A stretch of DNA of 64,000 bases, taken from Haloquadratum walsbyi J07HQW1 (GTDB taxonomy: Archaea > Halobacteriota > Halobacteria > Halobacteriales > Haloferacaceae). This document shows, piece by piece, positions 1 through 8,702 of this stretch. The DNA is taken from positions 508,936-572,935 of the forward strand of contig KE356560.1 of NCBI GenBank assembly GCA_000415965.1, in the 5' to 3' direction. The notes beneath the pieces were generated by a model. It saw only the letters and a program-made list of their open reading frames with translations, was not told the origin of the DNA and made no database searches. The position numbers and the translations under genes are program-made. The stretch's first letter is position 1. Each line of letters starts with the position of its first letter.

Positions 1-175
1 TCTCTGTAGACATGTATCCTGCAATGTCTGTTTCATATCTCCAGAGCATTGGGATCAGTTCAACTATCTATCTATAAGAGAAACCAGCACGAGTAGTATG
101 GATCATCGTGCCCGTGAGTAATACGCCACAGTCTGAGCCGTTATATATAATAAACAGTCCAAAAATATGGTGCAG

Positions 176-365
176 TCGTGTGAACTTCCCCGCCCTGCTC
201 GCGCTGACGCGCTCGCTGAGGGCGGGGATCGTGCTTCCTGCTTCCACGACGTTGTCAGGCTGCGTCTGACAGCCCACTAGACGGAGTCTGGTGAACGCGC
301 TTTACAGATGCAAGTGAAGTGTCTCCACAGCGAGCGCAGTCTCCACAGGCGGTGACGAGAGCTTC
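176..365 (-). pseudogene. Relic 3' end of an IS1341-type TnpB gene
   Basis: The minus strand encodes PVETALAVETL and, after a stop, VVEAGS. These are the tail motifs usual in haloarchaeal IS1341-type TnpB proteins. A GC-rich inverted repeat (CCCCGCCCT/AGGGCGGGG, about 196-230) follows, as expected for the right end of such an element. Stops and frame changes break the reading frame, and no RuvC or zinc-ribbon part is seen nearby. The call rests on short motifs and the hairpin. Confidence 0.5.
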
Positions 366-975
366 GCTCTCAGTCGCACATCAGAATCAAATCGAGTCGA
401 ATCGGTCCGCGATTCTGAGGACGTTCCTTCGGAGTGTCCCACTACTCCTCCTCCTCGCCTCGTTGCTCGAAGGGCGACGGGCGACGGGGAAGTTCCGTGG
501 GACAGCGCACGCTTTGTGTCGTGTTTGAACGCTATCGGTGTTCGTGTCCGTCACCTTCGCACGGAGCGAGTCGTTCTGAATGGACCGACGAGTGAGTCGA
601 AGCCGACAGCCCAGAACGCCCATCTTGACGGTCTACTCGGCGTTCATCTGGATATGAATAACTGCTTGCGTGGGCCTGTGAGTCAGCATCAGCATCAGCA
701 ACAGCAACAGCAACAGGACGTGCAAGCCAACATGAAACATGATGACGGCGACGGCGGCGGTGCTGTATCCCCACTCCCACCCCAACCCTACCCTACTCTC
801 CTTCGTCGCACGTCCGCTGGCGCGGACTGCGAGACTCGTTGAGGGAGGGAAGGGGGCCGAGCGCCTGTATCAAGCTAAGATCACTGCCTGTTCAACACTG
901 ACCAGAATCAAGCCCGTATGCTGAAACACAAGCAGTGTATATGATTGATAAGTAGTATATTATCTACAATCATAC
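366..975. other. Non-coding stretch with CAG/CAT-type microsatellite
   Basis: No convincing gene is seen here. ORFs on both strands have biased Arg/Ser/His composition and lack recognisable motifs. A CAGCAT/CAGCAA hexamer tract lies near 686-717. The stretch may contain further eroded TnpB sequence continuing from the relic on its left. Confidence 0.4.
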
Positions 976-1836
976 ATGATTATCACGAAATCATCTCGCG
1001 GATATCGATGTATTACCCAGGACGAACACGCCAAGATAGCTGGGATGTGTGCCATGCACTGGGGTAATGGGGATTTTGAGTCAATACGCCCAGAGGGCTC
1101 ACTAGTGACAGCGACATTTCTGCATGATATTGGATGGCAGGAGTTCGATCAGCGACCACGTCTCAAAACTGATGAGAAAACAGGGAATCCCACGCCAGTC
1201 AATTTTCATGAGCTATCACCACAGACATGGGTTGAGATGTACGAGCAAGGAATTGAGACGGTTGCTCGTATTGACCCCTACGCGGGGTTAGTGGTGTCAT
1301 TGCATGGGGTCGGATTGCAGAACAGACGATATGGGCTTACCCCAGAGTGGAGTGAGCCTACTTCAGAATTTGATGGATTTATTCAAAGAGAACAGAAACG
1401 CCAACGCCAGTTGATAGAGCAGATATCAGAGCAGGACGACCTCAGCATGAGCGCCGAAGAGAGAACAACGCTCGAACGACTTCAGGAGGACAATTATAAT
1501 CCAGAACAATATGAGGGACAACTTTGGTGTAATTATAAATTGCTCCAGATATGGGATACGCTATCCCACATACTGTGTGCGACGACTAATCCAACGGGAG
1601 AGACATCAATTGAGAACGTTCCAGTCTCAGCGAGCGTTGACATCACCGTTTCGATCCACTCAGAAACGGCGAACACATATCGAATCGATCCTTACCCGTT
1701 TCAGACCGACCCACTAGTTGTCTCAGTGGCCGGACGAACAGTCTCTGAGCAAACTCTCAAATCAGGGGATACGTCAGCAATTGCACGTGAATACTTTTTG
1801 AATACGGACGAAATCGAGTTTCGAATCCACTCTTGA
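976..1836 (+). CDS. DUF3891-like protein
   Basis: A 286-residue soluble acidic protein. The N-terminus (ITQDEHAKIAGMCAMHWGN, from about residue 14), the LHDIGW motif near residue 50 and the VSLHGVGL segment near residue 112 resemble the DUF3891 family, whose function is unknown. The conserved His and Asp residues suggest a metal or phosphate site, but that is inference. Codon use and acidity match the native haloarchaeal background. It stands alone: relic transposon sequence lies upstream and a thioredoxin gene about 300 bp downstream on the same strand. Confidence 0.7.
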   Translation: MIITKSSRGYRCITQDEHAKIAGMCAMHWGNGDFESIRPEGSLVTATFLHDIGWQEFDQRPRLKTDEKTGNPTPVNFHELSPQTWVEMYEQGIETVARIDPYAGLVVSLHGVGLQNRRYGLTPEWSEPTSEFDGFIQREQKRQRQLIEQISEQDDLSMSAEERTTLERLQEDNYNPEQYEGQLWCNYKLLQIWDTLSHILCATTNPTGETSIENVPVSASVDITVSIHSETANTYRIDPYPFQTDPLVVSVAGRTVSEQTLKSGDTSAIAREYFLNTDEIEFRIHS

Positions 1837-2137
1837 TACCTCGATATGATCAAGATACGCGTCGAGCACGCCTGGAAAACGACATCGTCTCAGCGTTCAC
1901 TGAAACCATTACGTATCAATATCCGAGTCTGAAATATCATATCCTGCTCGTGGCAACTGTACTCAGTAACTACCGTGACGGTCGCAGCTTTGTTGATCCA
2001 CTTTTGATCACTGATACTGGTCTTTGTCTTTGATAAAGGCGGAACTGAATACGTATCGATAATAGGTAATTAAATCTTCAGTATTGGCAATGTGAAAACG
2101 TTTATGAGATACACAGGATTACTGATATTCGGATAAG

Positions 2138-2401
2138 ATGACTGTGAAGCTACTTGATTTCTATGCTGACTGGTGTGGTCCCTGTAAAACGCAGGATCCG
2201 ATTCTCGATGAACTTGAGGCTGATTACAATGAAGTCGCATTTGAAAAAATAGATGTTGATGATGAGCAAGACATTGCCAATCAGTATGAGGTCCGTTCAC
2301 TCCCGACCGTTGTGATAGAAAACGATGATGGAGTTGTCGACCGATTCATCGGAGTCACTCAACGTGAAGACATTGAGGCGGCGATTCAACAAGCACTCTG
2401 A
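2138..2401 (+). CDS. Thioredoxin family protein
   Basis: An 87-residue thioredoxin-fold protein, shorter than the usual 105-110 residues because it starts almost directly at the strand before the active site. The redox motif WCGPCK is at residues 12-17 (Cys13 and Cys16), and the cis-proline is in SLPTVV at Pro56. It should act as a cytoplasmic dithiol-disulfide reductant. The short N-terminus resembles the small archaeal thioredoxin/glutaredoxin type. No upstream in-frame start was favoured: the ATG lies just after an AT-rich promoter-like stretch, as in leaderless haloarchaeal transcripts. Its partner reductase is not in the window. Confidence 0.88.
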   Translation: MTVKLLDFYADWCGPCKTQDPILDELEADYNEVAFEKIDVDDEQDIANQYEVRSLPTVVIENDDGVVDRFIGVTQREDIEAAIQQAL

Positions 2402-2699
2402 GGGAAATAAACGTACTCTTAGGTGAGAGACTTTGATTATTATTTCAGTTATCGTCGTTGGTTAACTAAAGAAGATTGAATTGGAATTGTGGACGAATTC
2501 TGAGAACCTGTCAATCGTCGATTCGCGCCGATATAATGTCTTCCCTGCCGGCTACCGTCGCCATCTGCAAGCGCGGCGAGTAACTATTCTATGCCAACTC
2601 AGTCCGAGAAAGACATTATCAGATAACAGTATTGATAGTACGATTTTCTTATTCACCGTTCAGATTTGATAAACGGATTATATTTTTCTGTCCTCTTAG
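2402..2699. other. Intergenic, no gene seen
   Basis: Nothing coding is supported. A 10-bp inverted repeat (ATAATGTCTT near 2533 and its complement near 2611) flanks about 65 bp. It may be another eroded short element or a regulatory palindrome. Confidence 0.35.
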
Positions 2700-2815
2700 C
2701 AGTCGGTGGTAATACGACCACTGCTTCCATCCGAACCCACACGCAGACTGATTTCAGCCGGAACGCCTGGTTGCGCGCTCCATCTCGAATACAGCAATCA
2801 CAGTACCAACGACTG
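2700..2815 (-). repeat. 116-bp MITE, family 1 copy 1
   Basis: On the minus strand this is a copy of a repeat also found at 4062, 31800, 46089 and 60914. Its ends are inverted repeats (CAGTCGTTGGTACT and CAGTCGGTGGTAAT). It holds an internal hairpin with GGAGCGC and GGCGTTCC arms. Flanking tetranucleotides are TTAG and TTGG, an imperfect match to a 4-bp target duplication. It carries no ORF. Confidence 0.8.
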
Positions 2816-2933
2816 TTGGTAAGTTGAATATCTGATATGGCTGTGCATAGACTGGATGTTGTCCGATGGATTTCTCCGATACTCCTATTGCACATCTTCC
2901 AAGACATCTGAACGTCACTGTCAGTCGTCAGGC

Positions 2934-3242
2934 TCAACCCAGCCTGGGCACCCCCCAGACACCTCCCAAAATTAATCCCATAAACAGTACCGATTTTGCC
3001 AGCACGATGATACGCTCACGCTCTGATTTCGGCGGTGAGGGATCTCTGATACGTGAGAGTCCGTCCAACGCCAGCCCAATTGCGCCGAGCACGACTAGAA
3101 CGGTCTGAATCGATAGAGCCGTCGAAGTATCCGATACAAATGCCCGTGCTACCCATGTCATCCCAACAATCACGCCAATACCAGCGGTGACGTACCCTCC
3201 ATACTGGATACCACGGTGTGCTTGCTGGTCCTCTCTGTGCAT
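2934..3242 (-). CDS. Small integral membrane protein
   Basis: A 102-residue protein with three hydrophobic segments: about residues 14-36, 42-60 and 81-99. The charged linker around residues 62-80 (DPSPPKSERER) separates the second and third. No family is recognised. The hydrophobic pattern and acidic/basic loops favour a real membrane protein over a chance ORF. The ORF on the opposite strand (2866-3108) is its shadow. It is transcribed away from the L40e gene and may be a single-gene unit. Confidence 0.6.
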   Translation of the reverse strand: MHREDQQAHRGIQYGGYVTAGIGVIVGMTWVARAFVSDTSTALSIQTVLVVLGAIGLALDGLSRIRDPSPPKSERERIIVLAKSVLFMGLILGGVWGVPRLG

Positions 3243-3553
3243 ATCGGTCTATCTGTCTACAGTGGTTCAAAAAGTATAGCCTCTCGTTAATCAACACCTG
3301 GGCTATACTAATCGGTCCAAACTCTCACCGAGAGATTGTATCTATGCACTCGCTTGTAACCCACTCCTCAGGGACTAAACCGTGACTCACAACCACTGAT
3401 TACCGGATTTGCAGGGCGAGAAAACCAACGAGTTTACTCGTGAGAGAATGCCACCTGTCATACAGTCGTACATACCTGCAGGTTACAGCGAGACAGCAAA
3501 GCCCGAACGGGATACCTCGCAACTGTTATACAGATGTGTAAGATAATAATGGT
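3243..3553. other. Spacer upstream of L40e
   Basis: The spacer between the membrane protein gene, read leftward, and the L40e gene, read rightward. It should hold both promoters. I see no RNA gene or repeat in it. Confidence 0.4.
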
Positions 3554-3703
3554 ATGGCAAGAAATGAGGCTGCAATAACACGGACGCTCGAAAAGCAAAT
3601 TTGTATGCGCTGTAATGCACGGAATCCACAGCGTGCGAGCGAGTGTCGTAAATGTGGGTACAGCAATCTCCGTCCAAAGTCGAAAGAGCGAAGAGCTGCG
3701 TAA
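3554..3703 (+). CDS. rpl40e: Large ribosomal subunit protein eL40
   Basis: A 49-residue basic zinc-ribbon protein that begins [20 protein letters not shown]. Two CxxC knuckles (CMRC and CRKC) are 14 residues apart, followed by the basic tail [10 protein letters not shown]. This is the size and pattern of archaeal ribosomal protein L40e, which sits on the large subunit near the factor-binding region. Three antisense ORFs cover it but have no family features. It is monocistronic here, in a spacer between a membrane protein gene and IS relics. Confidence 0.95.
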   Translation: MARNEAAITRTLEKQICMRCNARNPQRASECRKCGYSNLRPKSKERRAA

Positions 3704-3908
3704 TACGTTTCGACGATATCGACGTAACGCCAAATAATGTCAATTTCTTATATTTACTAGACGCAGTGAGCCACTTGCTCATTACCTCCAAACTGCTCAC
3801 TGTGAGAAATATTATTTATTCGCTCTTGTAAAGCAGATTGTTGGTCGGGTAGAGCTAGCGCTGTGAAAGCGTAGCGGGTAGGTGACGCGGACACGTCACC
3901 CGAATGTA

Positions 3909-4380
3909 ATGTTCACATTTGAATTGCTGAGTTCGGAGGCGAGCGCCGCGAAGCTGCTGGAACAGGTTCGCTGTCGCGAGGGTCTCTGTTTGCCCCCGCT
4001 ACCAGTCTGAATCAGTGATCAAACACGGTAGCTACCGAGAGCATCAACAGTATCTCTGTAACAGTTATTGGTACTGTGATTTCTGTCTCCGAAGTTGCAA
4101 CCGAACGCGTCACCGGGCGTTCCAGGTGAACTTAGTGTAGGTTCGGAGAAACGCAGTGGTCAGATTGCCACCGACTGGTAAGGATTGCAATCAGACGTTC
4201 GACAATAATACCGGCACAATCTTTGAACACTCTACAATCTTGCTCAGGAAGTGGTATCTCGCCGTCTGCATGTATATCCGGCAGAGCACGAGCATTCAAC
4301 AACTCGACGCTGAACTCGCCGTTTCGTACAAGACGGCCTACCAGCGCGTCCAGCGCTTCCTGTGGGCGCTGGACACATCG
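3909..4380 (+). pseudogene. IS1595-family transposase relic
   Basis: Three frames together give an N-terminal part of an IS1595 (ISXO2-like) transposase. First comes a start MFTFELLSSEAS, then after a frameshift VCPRYQSESVIKHGSYREH and QYLC. After a 116-bp insertion the protein resumes as DCNQTFDNNTGTIFEHS and continues to QRVQRFLWALD near 4375. The catalytic half is missing because an IS6-family relic begins at once. This frame is interrupted by a MITE; removing it with one GTAA copy restores YLCKDCNQTF. Inactive. Confidence 0.82.
4062..4177 (+). repeat. 116-bp MITE, family 1 copy 2, inside IS1595 relic
   Basis: This repeat lies inside the zinc-ribbon codons of the IS1595 transposase relic. 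The tetranucleotide GTAA occurs at 4058-4061 and again at 4178-4181, directly at the two element ends. Excising the element with one GTAA restores the codons for Y-L-C-K-D-C. This defines the element's exact ends (CAG...CTG) and length (116 bp). Its hairpin arms are more worn than in other copies. Confidence 0.88.
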
Positions 4381-4645
4381 TAATTGGGTACAGAAACCGA
4401 TCTCCAACCGGTCAGCGACGAGAGCCCGAATCACGCTGCCGTCGACGAGACTGTGATTCAACTCCACGATCATCGGTTTGGCCGTAGGTCGCAGTCGATC
4501 CTGACTCGAACGAATTCTCGCACGTGAGGCTGCTTCCGACCAGAACAGTCGTCCTGACAAAGCAATTCCTGCAGGAACTCGATGTCGCCGACCGCGGATA
4601 CGTGCCCACCGTGCACGTGTCCACCGAGAATCTGCGTAGCGTATC
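4372..4645 (+). pseudogene. IS6-family transposase relic
   Basis: Fragments in different frames spell the middle of a haloarchaeal IS6-type (ISH14/15-like) transposase: HRNWVQK, DLQPVSDESPNHAAVDETVIQL, then VAVDPDSNEFSHVRLLPTRT and LTKQFLQEL. The DET motif holds the first catalytic Asp of the DDE triad. At least two frameshifts and missing ends make it inactive. It abuts the IS1595 relic without spacer, so one element inserted into or recombined with the other. Confidence 0.78.
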
Positions 4646-4685
4646 GAGAGGATTCTGAGTATCTGTTCCAACCGCTCGCTCGCAT

Positions 4686-4877
4686 CTAGAATACTCCAGA
4701 GCTCGGGTCATACAGTCCGATGCTGAGGTATAGTGTGTCGTATTGAACAGGAGCGCCACCGACTTTTTCGGACATACGACAGGATGACAGCGAGCGGTAC
4801 GGCTCTTTGTTGTTACTATGAGGGACATACTTCTCTAGCAAATCGGCTACCGGAGGTGCGGTGCGTTCGTCAGTCAC
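4686..4877 (-). CDS. Short hypothetical ORF
   Basis: A 63-residue ORF starting MTDERTAPPVADLLEKYVP. The acidic N-terminus looks haloarchaeal, but no family is recognised. It lies between IS relics and the GC-rich patch and may be a gene fragment brought in with them. Its C-terminal half could be out of frame. Weak call. Confidence 0.25.
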   Translation of the reverse strand: MTDERTAPPVADLLEKYVPHSNNKEPYRSLSSCRMSEKVGGAPVQYDTLYLSIGLYDPSSGVF

Positions 4878-4944
4878 ATGAAGAAGACACCAATCACGCC
4901 GGTTAGCCCGAATGACGGGGTCTCGGCTACCCGCGGATCATAAT

Positions 4945-5805
4945 CTACCGACTACCGTTCTCGCTGTCGTTCGTTGTGTCGACCATCGATCCCGCGTTCG
5001 CCTCAGATCCAGGCTCGAAGCGACTGCTCGCGCGAGCGGCGGGGAGCCACGCAGGCGGTGCGACCCTGCTCGCCGACCGGGATGTGACGCTGTATTGGAA
5101 CCGCTTGGGTTCGCCCGCCTGACCGTACAGGAGTTGAGCCTCTCGGACGACTCCGTCCTCGTCGACGGTCAGGTACCCTCGAACGTCGGTCGCGTTCTGG
5201 ACGGTGACATCGGTGATCGTGTATCGGATGCGGCGTCCGCTGGTGTTCTCGGTGACCCGGACCACTCGAAACTCGCCGATCGTCAGAACCCTGGAGACCA
5301 CCGCCCACATCGAGTTGGCCGCGCGAAACCGGGTCTCGTCGACCGAGCCGTTCGTCGCCTCGAAAGCGGTCTGCCCGTTCCGCCCGCTACGGCTGTGTCG
5401 AACGTTCGACTCGACATAAACGTCGCTCTGACTGATATCGGCGTACCCGTTGTGCACATCGAGACGGAATCGGGTCCGCGTCGCGCTCGCTTCGTATTGG
5501 TAGTCGGCGTACGCGCCGGGACGGAACCGTTCGAGAGCAACCCCGGACACCGGCTCCGTCCGGAGGAACGTGATCGACAGCCTGCGAGCCGTCGCGATAT
5601 CGATTTCCGACCGGGAGAAGCCCTCCGGGAACTCGGCGTCGGCGAGCGTCTCATCGGAGACGGCTGTCGAGTTCGACGCCGAACCCGTCGTCGGAGCGGG
5701 GTCATCGGAGGCGACGCCCCCACACCCCGCGAGAGCGAGGAGAAATGCGACTGCGATCGCGAGGAAAAACGCGACCGCAATCGCGGCGGAGACCCTCCGA
5801 GACAC
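4945..5805 (-). CDS. DUF7537-like lipoprotein
   Basis: A 286-residue predicted lipoprotein. An Arg-Arg N-terminus and a long hydrophobic segment lead to the lipobox LAGC, with Cys28 as the lipidation site. A Ser/Thr/Asp-rich linker follows, as is usual for haloarchaeal lipoproteins anchored outside the membrane. The body has the alternating strand pattern of the haloarchaeal DUF7537 type, with VDEDGVVREAQLLYG near residue 220. The start is GTG at 5805. GC content is much higher than in the surrounding genes, and IS relics border it, which suggests recent transfer from another haloarchaeon. The large plus-strand ORF (4912-6153) is its shadow. Function unknown. Confidence 0.7.
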   Translation of the reverse strand: MSRRVSAAIAVAFFLAIAVAFLLALAGCGGVASDDPAPTTGSASNSTAVSDETLADAEFPEGFSRSEIDIATARRLSITFLRTEPVSGVALERFRPGAYADYQYEASATRTRFRLDVHNGYADISQSDVYVESNVRHSRSGRNGQTAFEATNGSVDETRFRAANSMWAVVSRVLTIGEFRVVRVTENTSGRRIRYTITDVTVQNATDVRGYLTVDEDGVVREAQLLYGQAGEPKRFQYSVTSRSASRVAPPAWLPAARASSRFEPGSEANAGSMVDTTNDSENGSR

Positions 5806-5820
5806 GTCGTTCTCTCGTGG

Positions 5821-6460
5821 TCACCGGGTAATGAAGCTGTTGACGACCTGCGCTGCGATCGCTACCACCGATGCTTCATTGATCCGTCTCCCGATGGGGG
5901 ACCGGATCTGAGACGGAGTCATCGAGGCGACAATCCGACCGACCCATCTTCAGTCCCCGTTCGATCCGTCGGTCGCAATCCCCTCGCGTGCCTTCTGAAT
6001 TTCCTCGTTGACGCGGTCCCAGGCGACCGGCGGTTCGACGGTCGAGATCTTCAAACCGCTCGTCGAATCGATCGTCCGGGAACGACTTATCCCCGCGCTC
6101 CGCCCATTCGTGGAGGCTGGATGCCTCTGTCCGGGGATCGGCGACGACGTTGAGGACGCGCGCTCGTACGACCGCTCCGGATTGGGATTGTCCGCATTTC
6201 GAATCGACTCGACGGTCTCTTCGAGGGACTTGGCGAACTCCTCGGCGGCCTCAACGTTGTCGACGAGCGCGTCGCGCCGCCGGTTGACCGACCCGAGCAA
6301 CGGCTTGAACGCCTCCCCGGTCTCGAGGTCGTGGGCAACGCGGATGATCTACTGCGCGTCTGTCGTTATCTCGTGGAGGTTGACGGCGGCTTCGTAGATG
6401 TCGACTGGCGAGTCGAGGTTGTTCGCCGCGCTGTAACCGACCTCTTTGTTTATACGATGA
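5821..6460 (-). pseudogene. Broken gene upstream of the lipoprotein
   Basis: Reading leftward, one frame runs through EVGYSAANNLDSPVDIYEAAVNLHEITTDAQ, hits an in-frame TAG and goes on with IIRVAHDLETGEAFKPLLGSVNRRRDALVDNVEAAEEFAKSLEETVESIRNADNP. It then loses sense by frameshift near 6200 before a short reading to about 5950. A further 33-residue ORF (5922-5821) precedes the lipoprotein start. The helical, acidic sequence looks like a real former protein of unknown family. GC content is high, as in the lipoprotein gene, so both probably arrived together. Confidence 0.55.
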
Positions 6461-6873
6461 TTTATCGTAATTATCATTTGAATATCCACTAAAACCGTCG
6501 GTTCACACTCGTTATTTGCTTTTTTGCTCTCGCGCTCGGTGTCATGCTGTTCACATGCAGATAGTGCGCAGAGCTAGTTCGATTCCGATGAGGGTACTGC
6601 AAGTCAGTATCCCGGGCGATGATCTGATCGATGTGGGATTTGGAACCATATTTGAGATAGTTGAACTCTTCGCGGTCGGACCCGTCTGCGTCTGTGACCT
6701 TACGGTGTGAAGATTGCCCGGATATATCCCACAGGTTGATTAGTGTCATATCATATCATATTATATCGTGTATATGATCTCTCGGCTCAATTGAAATCCT
6801 CTTTTACTAAGAGGGTTTGTGCGTCGTGCTGAGCAGAAAGCGTACGTCAGACAACAGCCCAGCAGCCGGATCA
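6461..6873. other. Spacer, no supported gene
   Basis: AT-rich sequence between the GC-rich patch and the SDR gene. Two opposing ORFs (6516-6710 plus, 6489-6749 minus) overlap each other and show no motif. The drop in GC near 6450 marks the edge of the patch. Confidence 0.35.
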
Positions 6874-7605
6874 CTACTGGAATTGCATCCCCCCATTAAT
6901 ATTGATGATTTCGCCCTGAACGTACTCGTTTTCTAACAGATACTCGATTGTATGAGCAATCTCTTCCGGTTGACAGGCATACTCAGGCAGATATGTATCG
7001 ACGTTCTCGTGTCCCTGAAACTCAATTGTTTCCAGATAGCTGATAATTTCGTCGTTCATGTCCGTCTTGGCAGGACCGGGAGCAACGGCGTTGACCTGGA
7101 GTCCCTCGTTACCATATTCTCGGGCTAACGAACGAGTAAGCCCATGGAGACCAGCTTTACTCGCCGCGTAACTGGCGTCTACTGTTCCGCTGGTCCCGCC
7201 AATACTAGAGACGAATACCACGTCACCATCCGGTTTCAAATGCGGGATGGCTTCTCGTGTGACATAAAATGCCCCGGTGAGGTTTGTATTGAGCACTCGG
7301 CTCCATTGATCATCGTCGATATTGGTTACGAGGCTTGGATCAACAATACCCGCATTATTAACAACCGCGTCAAGTTCGCCGAAGGTATCAACAACCTCTT
7401 CAATCATTGATTTGACAGCCTCAGAATCACGGACATCAGCACCCACAGCAACCGCAGTGCTACCTTGCTTTCCGACCGCCTCAACCACCTCGGCAGCAGC
7501 TTCCTCTGACATTCGATAATTGACTGCGATGTCATGATCGCCTGCGAGAGTCAACGCGGTTGAACGTCCGACCCCTCTACTTGCGCCCGTGATTAATATC
7601 TTCAT
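6874..7605 (-). CDS. SDR-family oxidoreductase (FabG-like)
   Basis: A 243-residue classical short-chain dehydrogenase/reductase of full length. It has the cofactor motif TGASRGVG (residues 6-13), NNAG (83-86), the catalytic Ser in VSS near 133-134 and YxxxK with Tyr146 and Lys150. The C-terminal INGG motif is present. It closely resembles 3-oxoacyl-ACP reductase FabG, but haloarchaea make isoprenoid lipids, so the substrate is open: acetoacetyl-CoA or a sugar alcohol are possible. It is a single-gene unit read away from the pilus operon. Confidence 0.9.
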   Translation of the reverse strand: MKILITGASRGVGRSTALTLAGDHDIAVNYRMSEEAAAEVVEAVGKQGSTAVAVGADVRDSEAVKSMIEEVVDTFGELDAVVNNAGIVDPSLVTNIDDDQWSRVLNTNLTGAFYVTREAIPHLKPDGDVVFVSSIGGTSGTVDASYAASKAGLHGLTRSLAREYGNEGLQVNAVAPGPAKTDMNDEIISYLETIEFQGHENVDTYLPEYACQPEEIAHTIEYLLENEYVQGEIININGGMQFQ

Positions 7606-8702
7606 GTTATAACGCAGTGATATAATCGGATAATACGTAAGCGTTTGTATCGTCCACTGCGGTTATGCACGGGGATACAGGTAGATTCTTCAGAAACTGC
7701 TCGGGATTGACCCTACTGTCTGTAGGCTCTGTATACAGTACGCAGTTCGTATCAGATCTGAGCTGAAGGATTTCAACAGAGCCTCTCGGTCACCGCAACT
7801 TGAGCTCCGTTTGTCTCTGGCGGTAGTGTTGCTGTCCGCGGGGATTATGATCGCTGTTGTCATTGGGGTTTCTCTGCCAGGTATTTGTTCTTGTGCGCGT
7901 GAGGTTGTTGCCGTGTGTCTCTCTCGGGAGAGATGTGTGGTTGTTGTCCTTCATCTCTGGGGAACATAGAGCAACTCTAAGATAATCTTTGCTATGATAC
8001 CCATATTCTGACATTCTCCCATTCATCTTGAGAGAAACGTAACTATCTCAGCCACATGGAGTCGGACTCTCAGATAGAACTCGCAAAAATACGTCCGTTG
8101 AGCAAAACGTATATGATGAGCAATTGCTACATATCAGTGTGAATCTTGAGGGAAAACAGCAATTACTCAGAATTGCGGATATTCAGATTACGCGCCAGCT
8201 GCCTCAAGATTCACCATTGAATATTCTCACGCCTCAGTATTAATAGAACCGATATCATCAGGTCAATGACTGATCCCGAGAAAACAGCAGGGTGTCACTC
8301 CCTGCGGGTGACGAGACGATTCTAGACGTACCTGAACCCAGACAGTCTCATGGACCGTCGTTTTGAGAATACTGAGGAGTAGCAATTGACATCCTCTGGC
8401 GTGTAAACACGCGGGGATTCTCATTGCAGTTTATACCGAATTAGCTGAATGTGACCGAAAGAAACGTCGACACAGTCATGAACATGAACAGATCAACGCA
8501 CACGCTGAATTCACTCAGATCAAATCATCAGATGAGGATGCATGCTTTTTATCTCAATTGGCAGTATCAAAATTGACGCTGGCGCACACAAGTATATGTA
8601 GTATCATTCGACATACAGCGGCATGGACAGATCTGACCGAGCTGTCGTCGCGCATTATCATAGATATCACTCTCATATGAGTCATGGAGTGTAAGTATCT
8701 CA
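7606..8702. other. 1.1-kb gene-poor spacer before the pilus operon
   Basis: I see no gene here. The only recognisable structure is a TnpB-element right-end hairpin at about 8388-8424. ORFs in the stretch (for example 7790-8026 minus) have no motif and no haloarchaeal composition. The right edge must hold the promoter of the pilus operon. Confidence 0.4.
8388..8424 (-). repeat. Orphan IS200/IS605 (TnpB-element) right-end hairpin
   Basis: The sequence TTGACATCCTC, then a GGCGTGT/ACACGC stem, then GGGGATTCTC has the form of the right end of haloarchaeal TnpB elements, here on the minus strand. No transposase gene lies beside it, so it is a solitary end or the remains of a deleted element. Confidence 0.55.

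Noticed and set aside
516-842. ORF with His-Gln runs
   Set aside because: The runs come from a CAGCAT/CAGCAA microsatellite, and the rest has no protein-like pattern.
4912-6153. 413-codon plus-strand ORF
   Set aside because: It is antisense to the lipoprotein and its neighbour. It is rich in Arg, Asp and Pro and lacks any motif, typical of long shadows in GC-rich haloarchaeal DNA. The minus strand has a signal peptide and lipobox.
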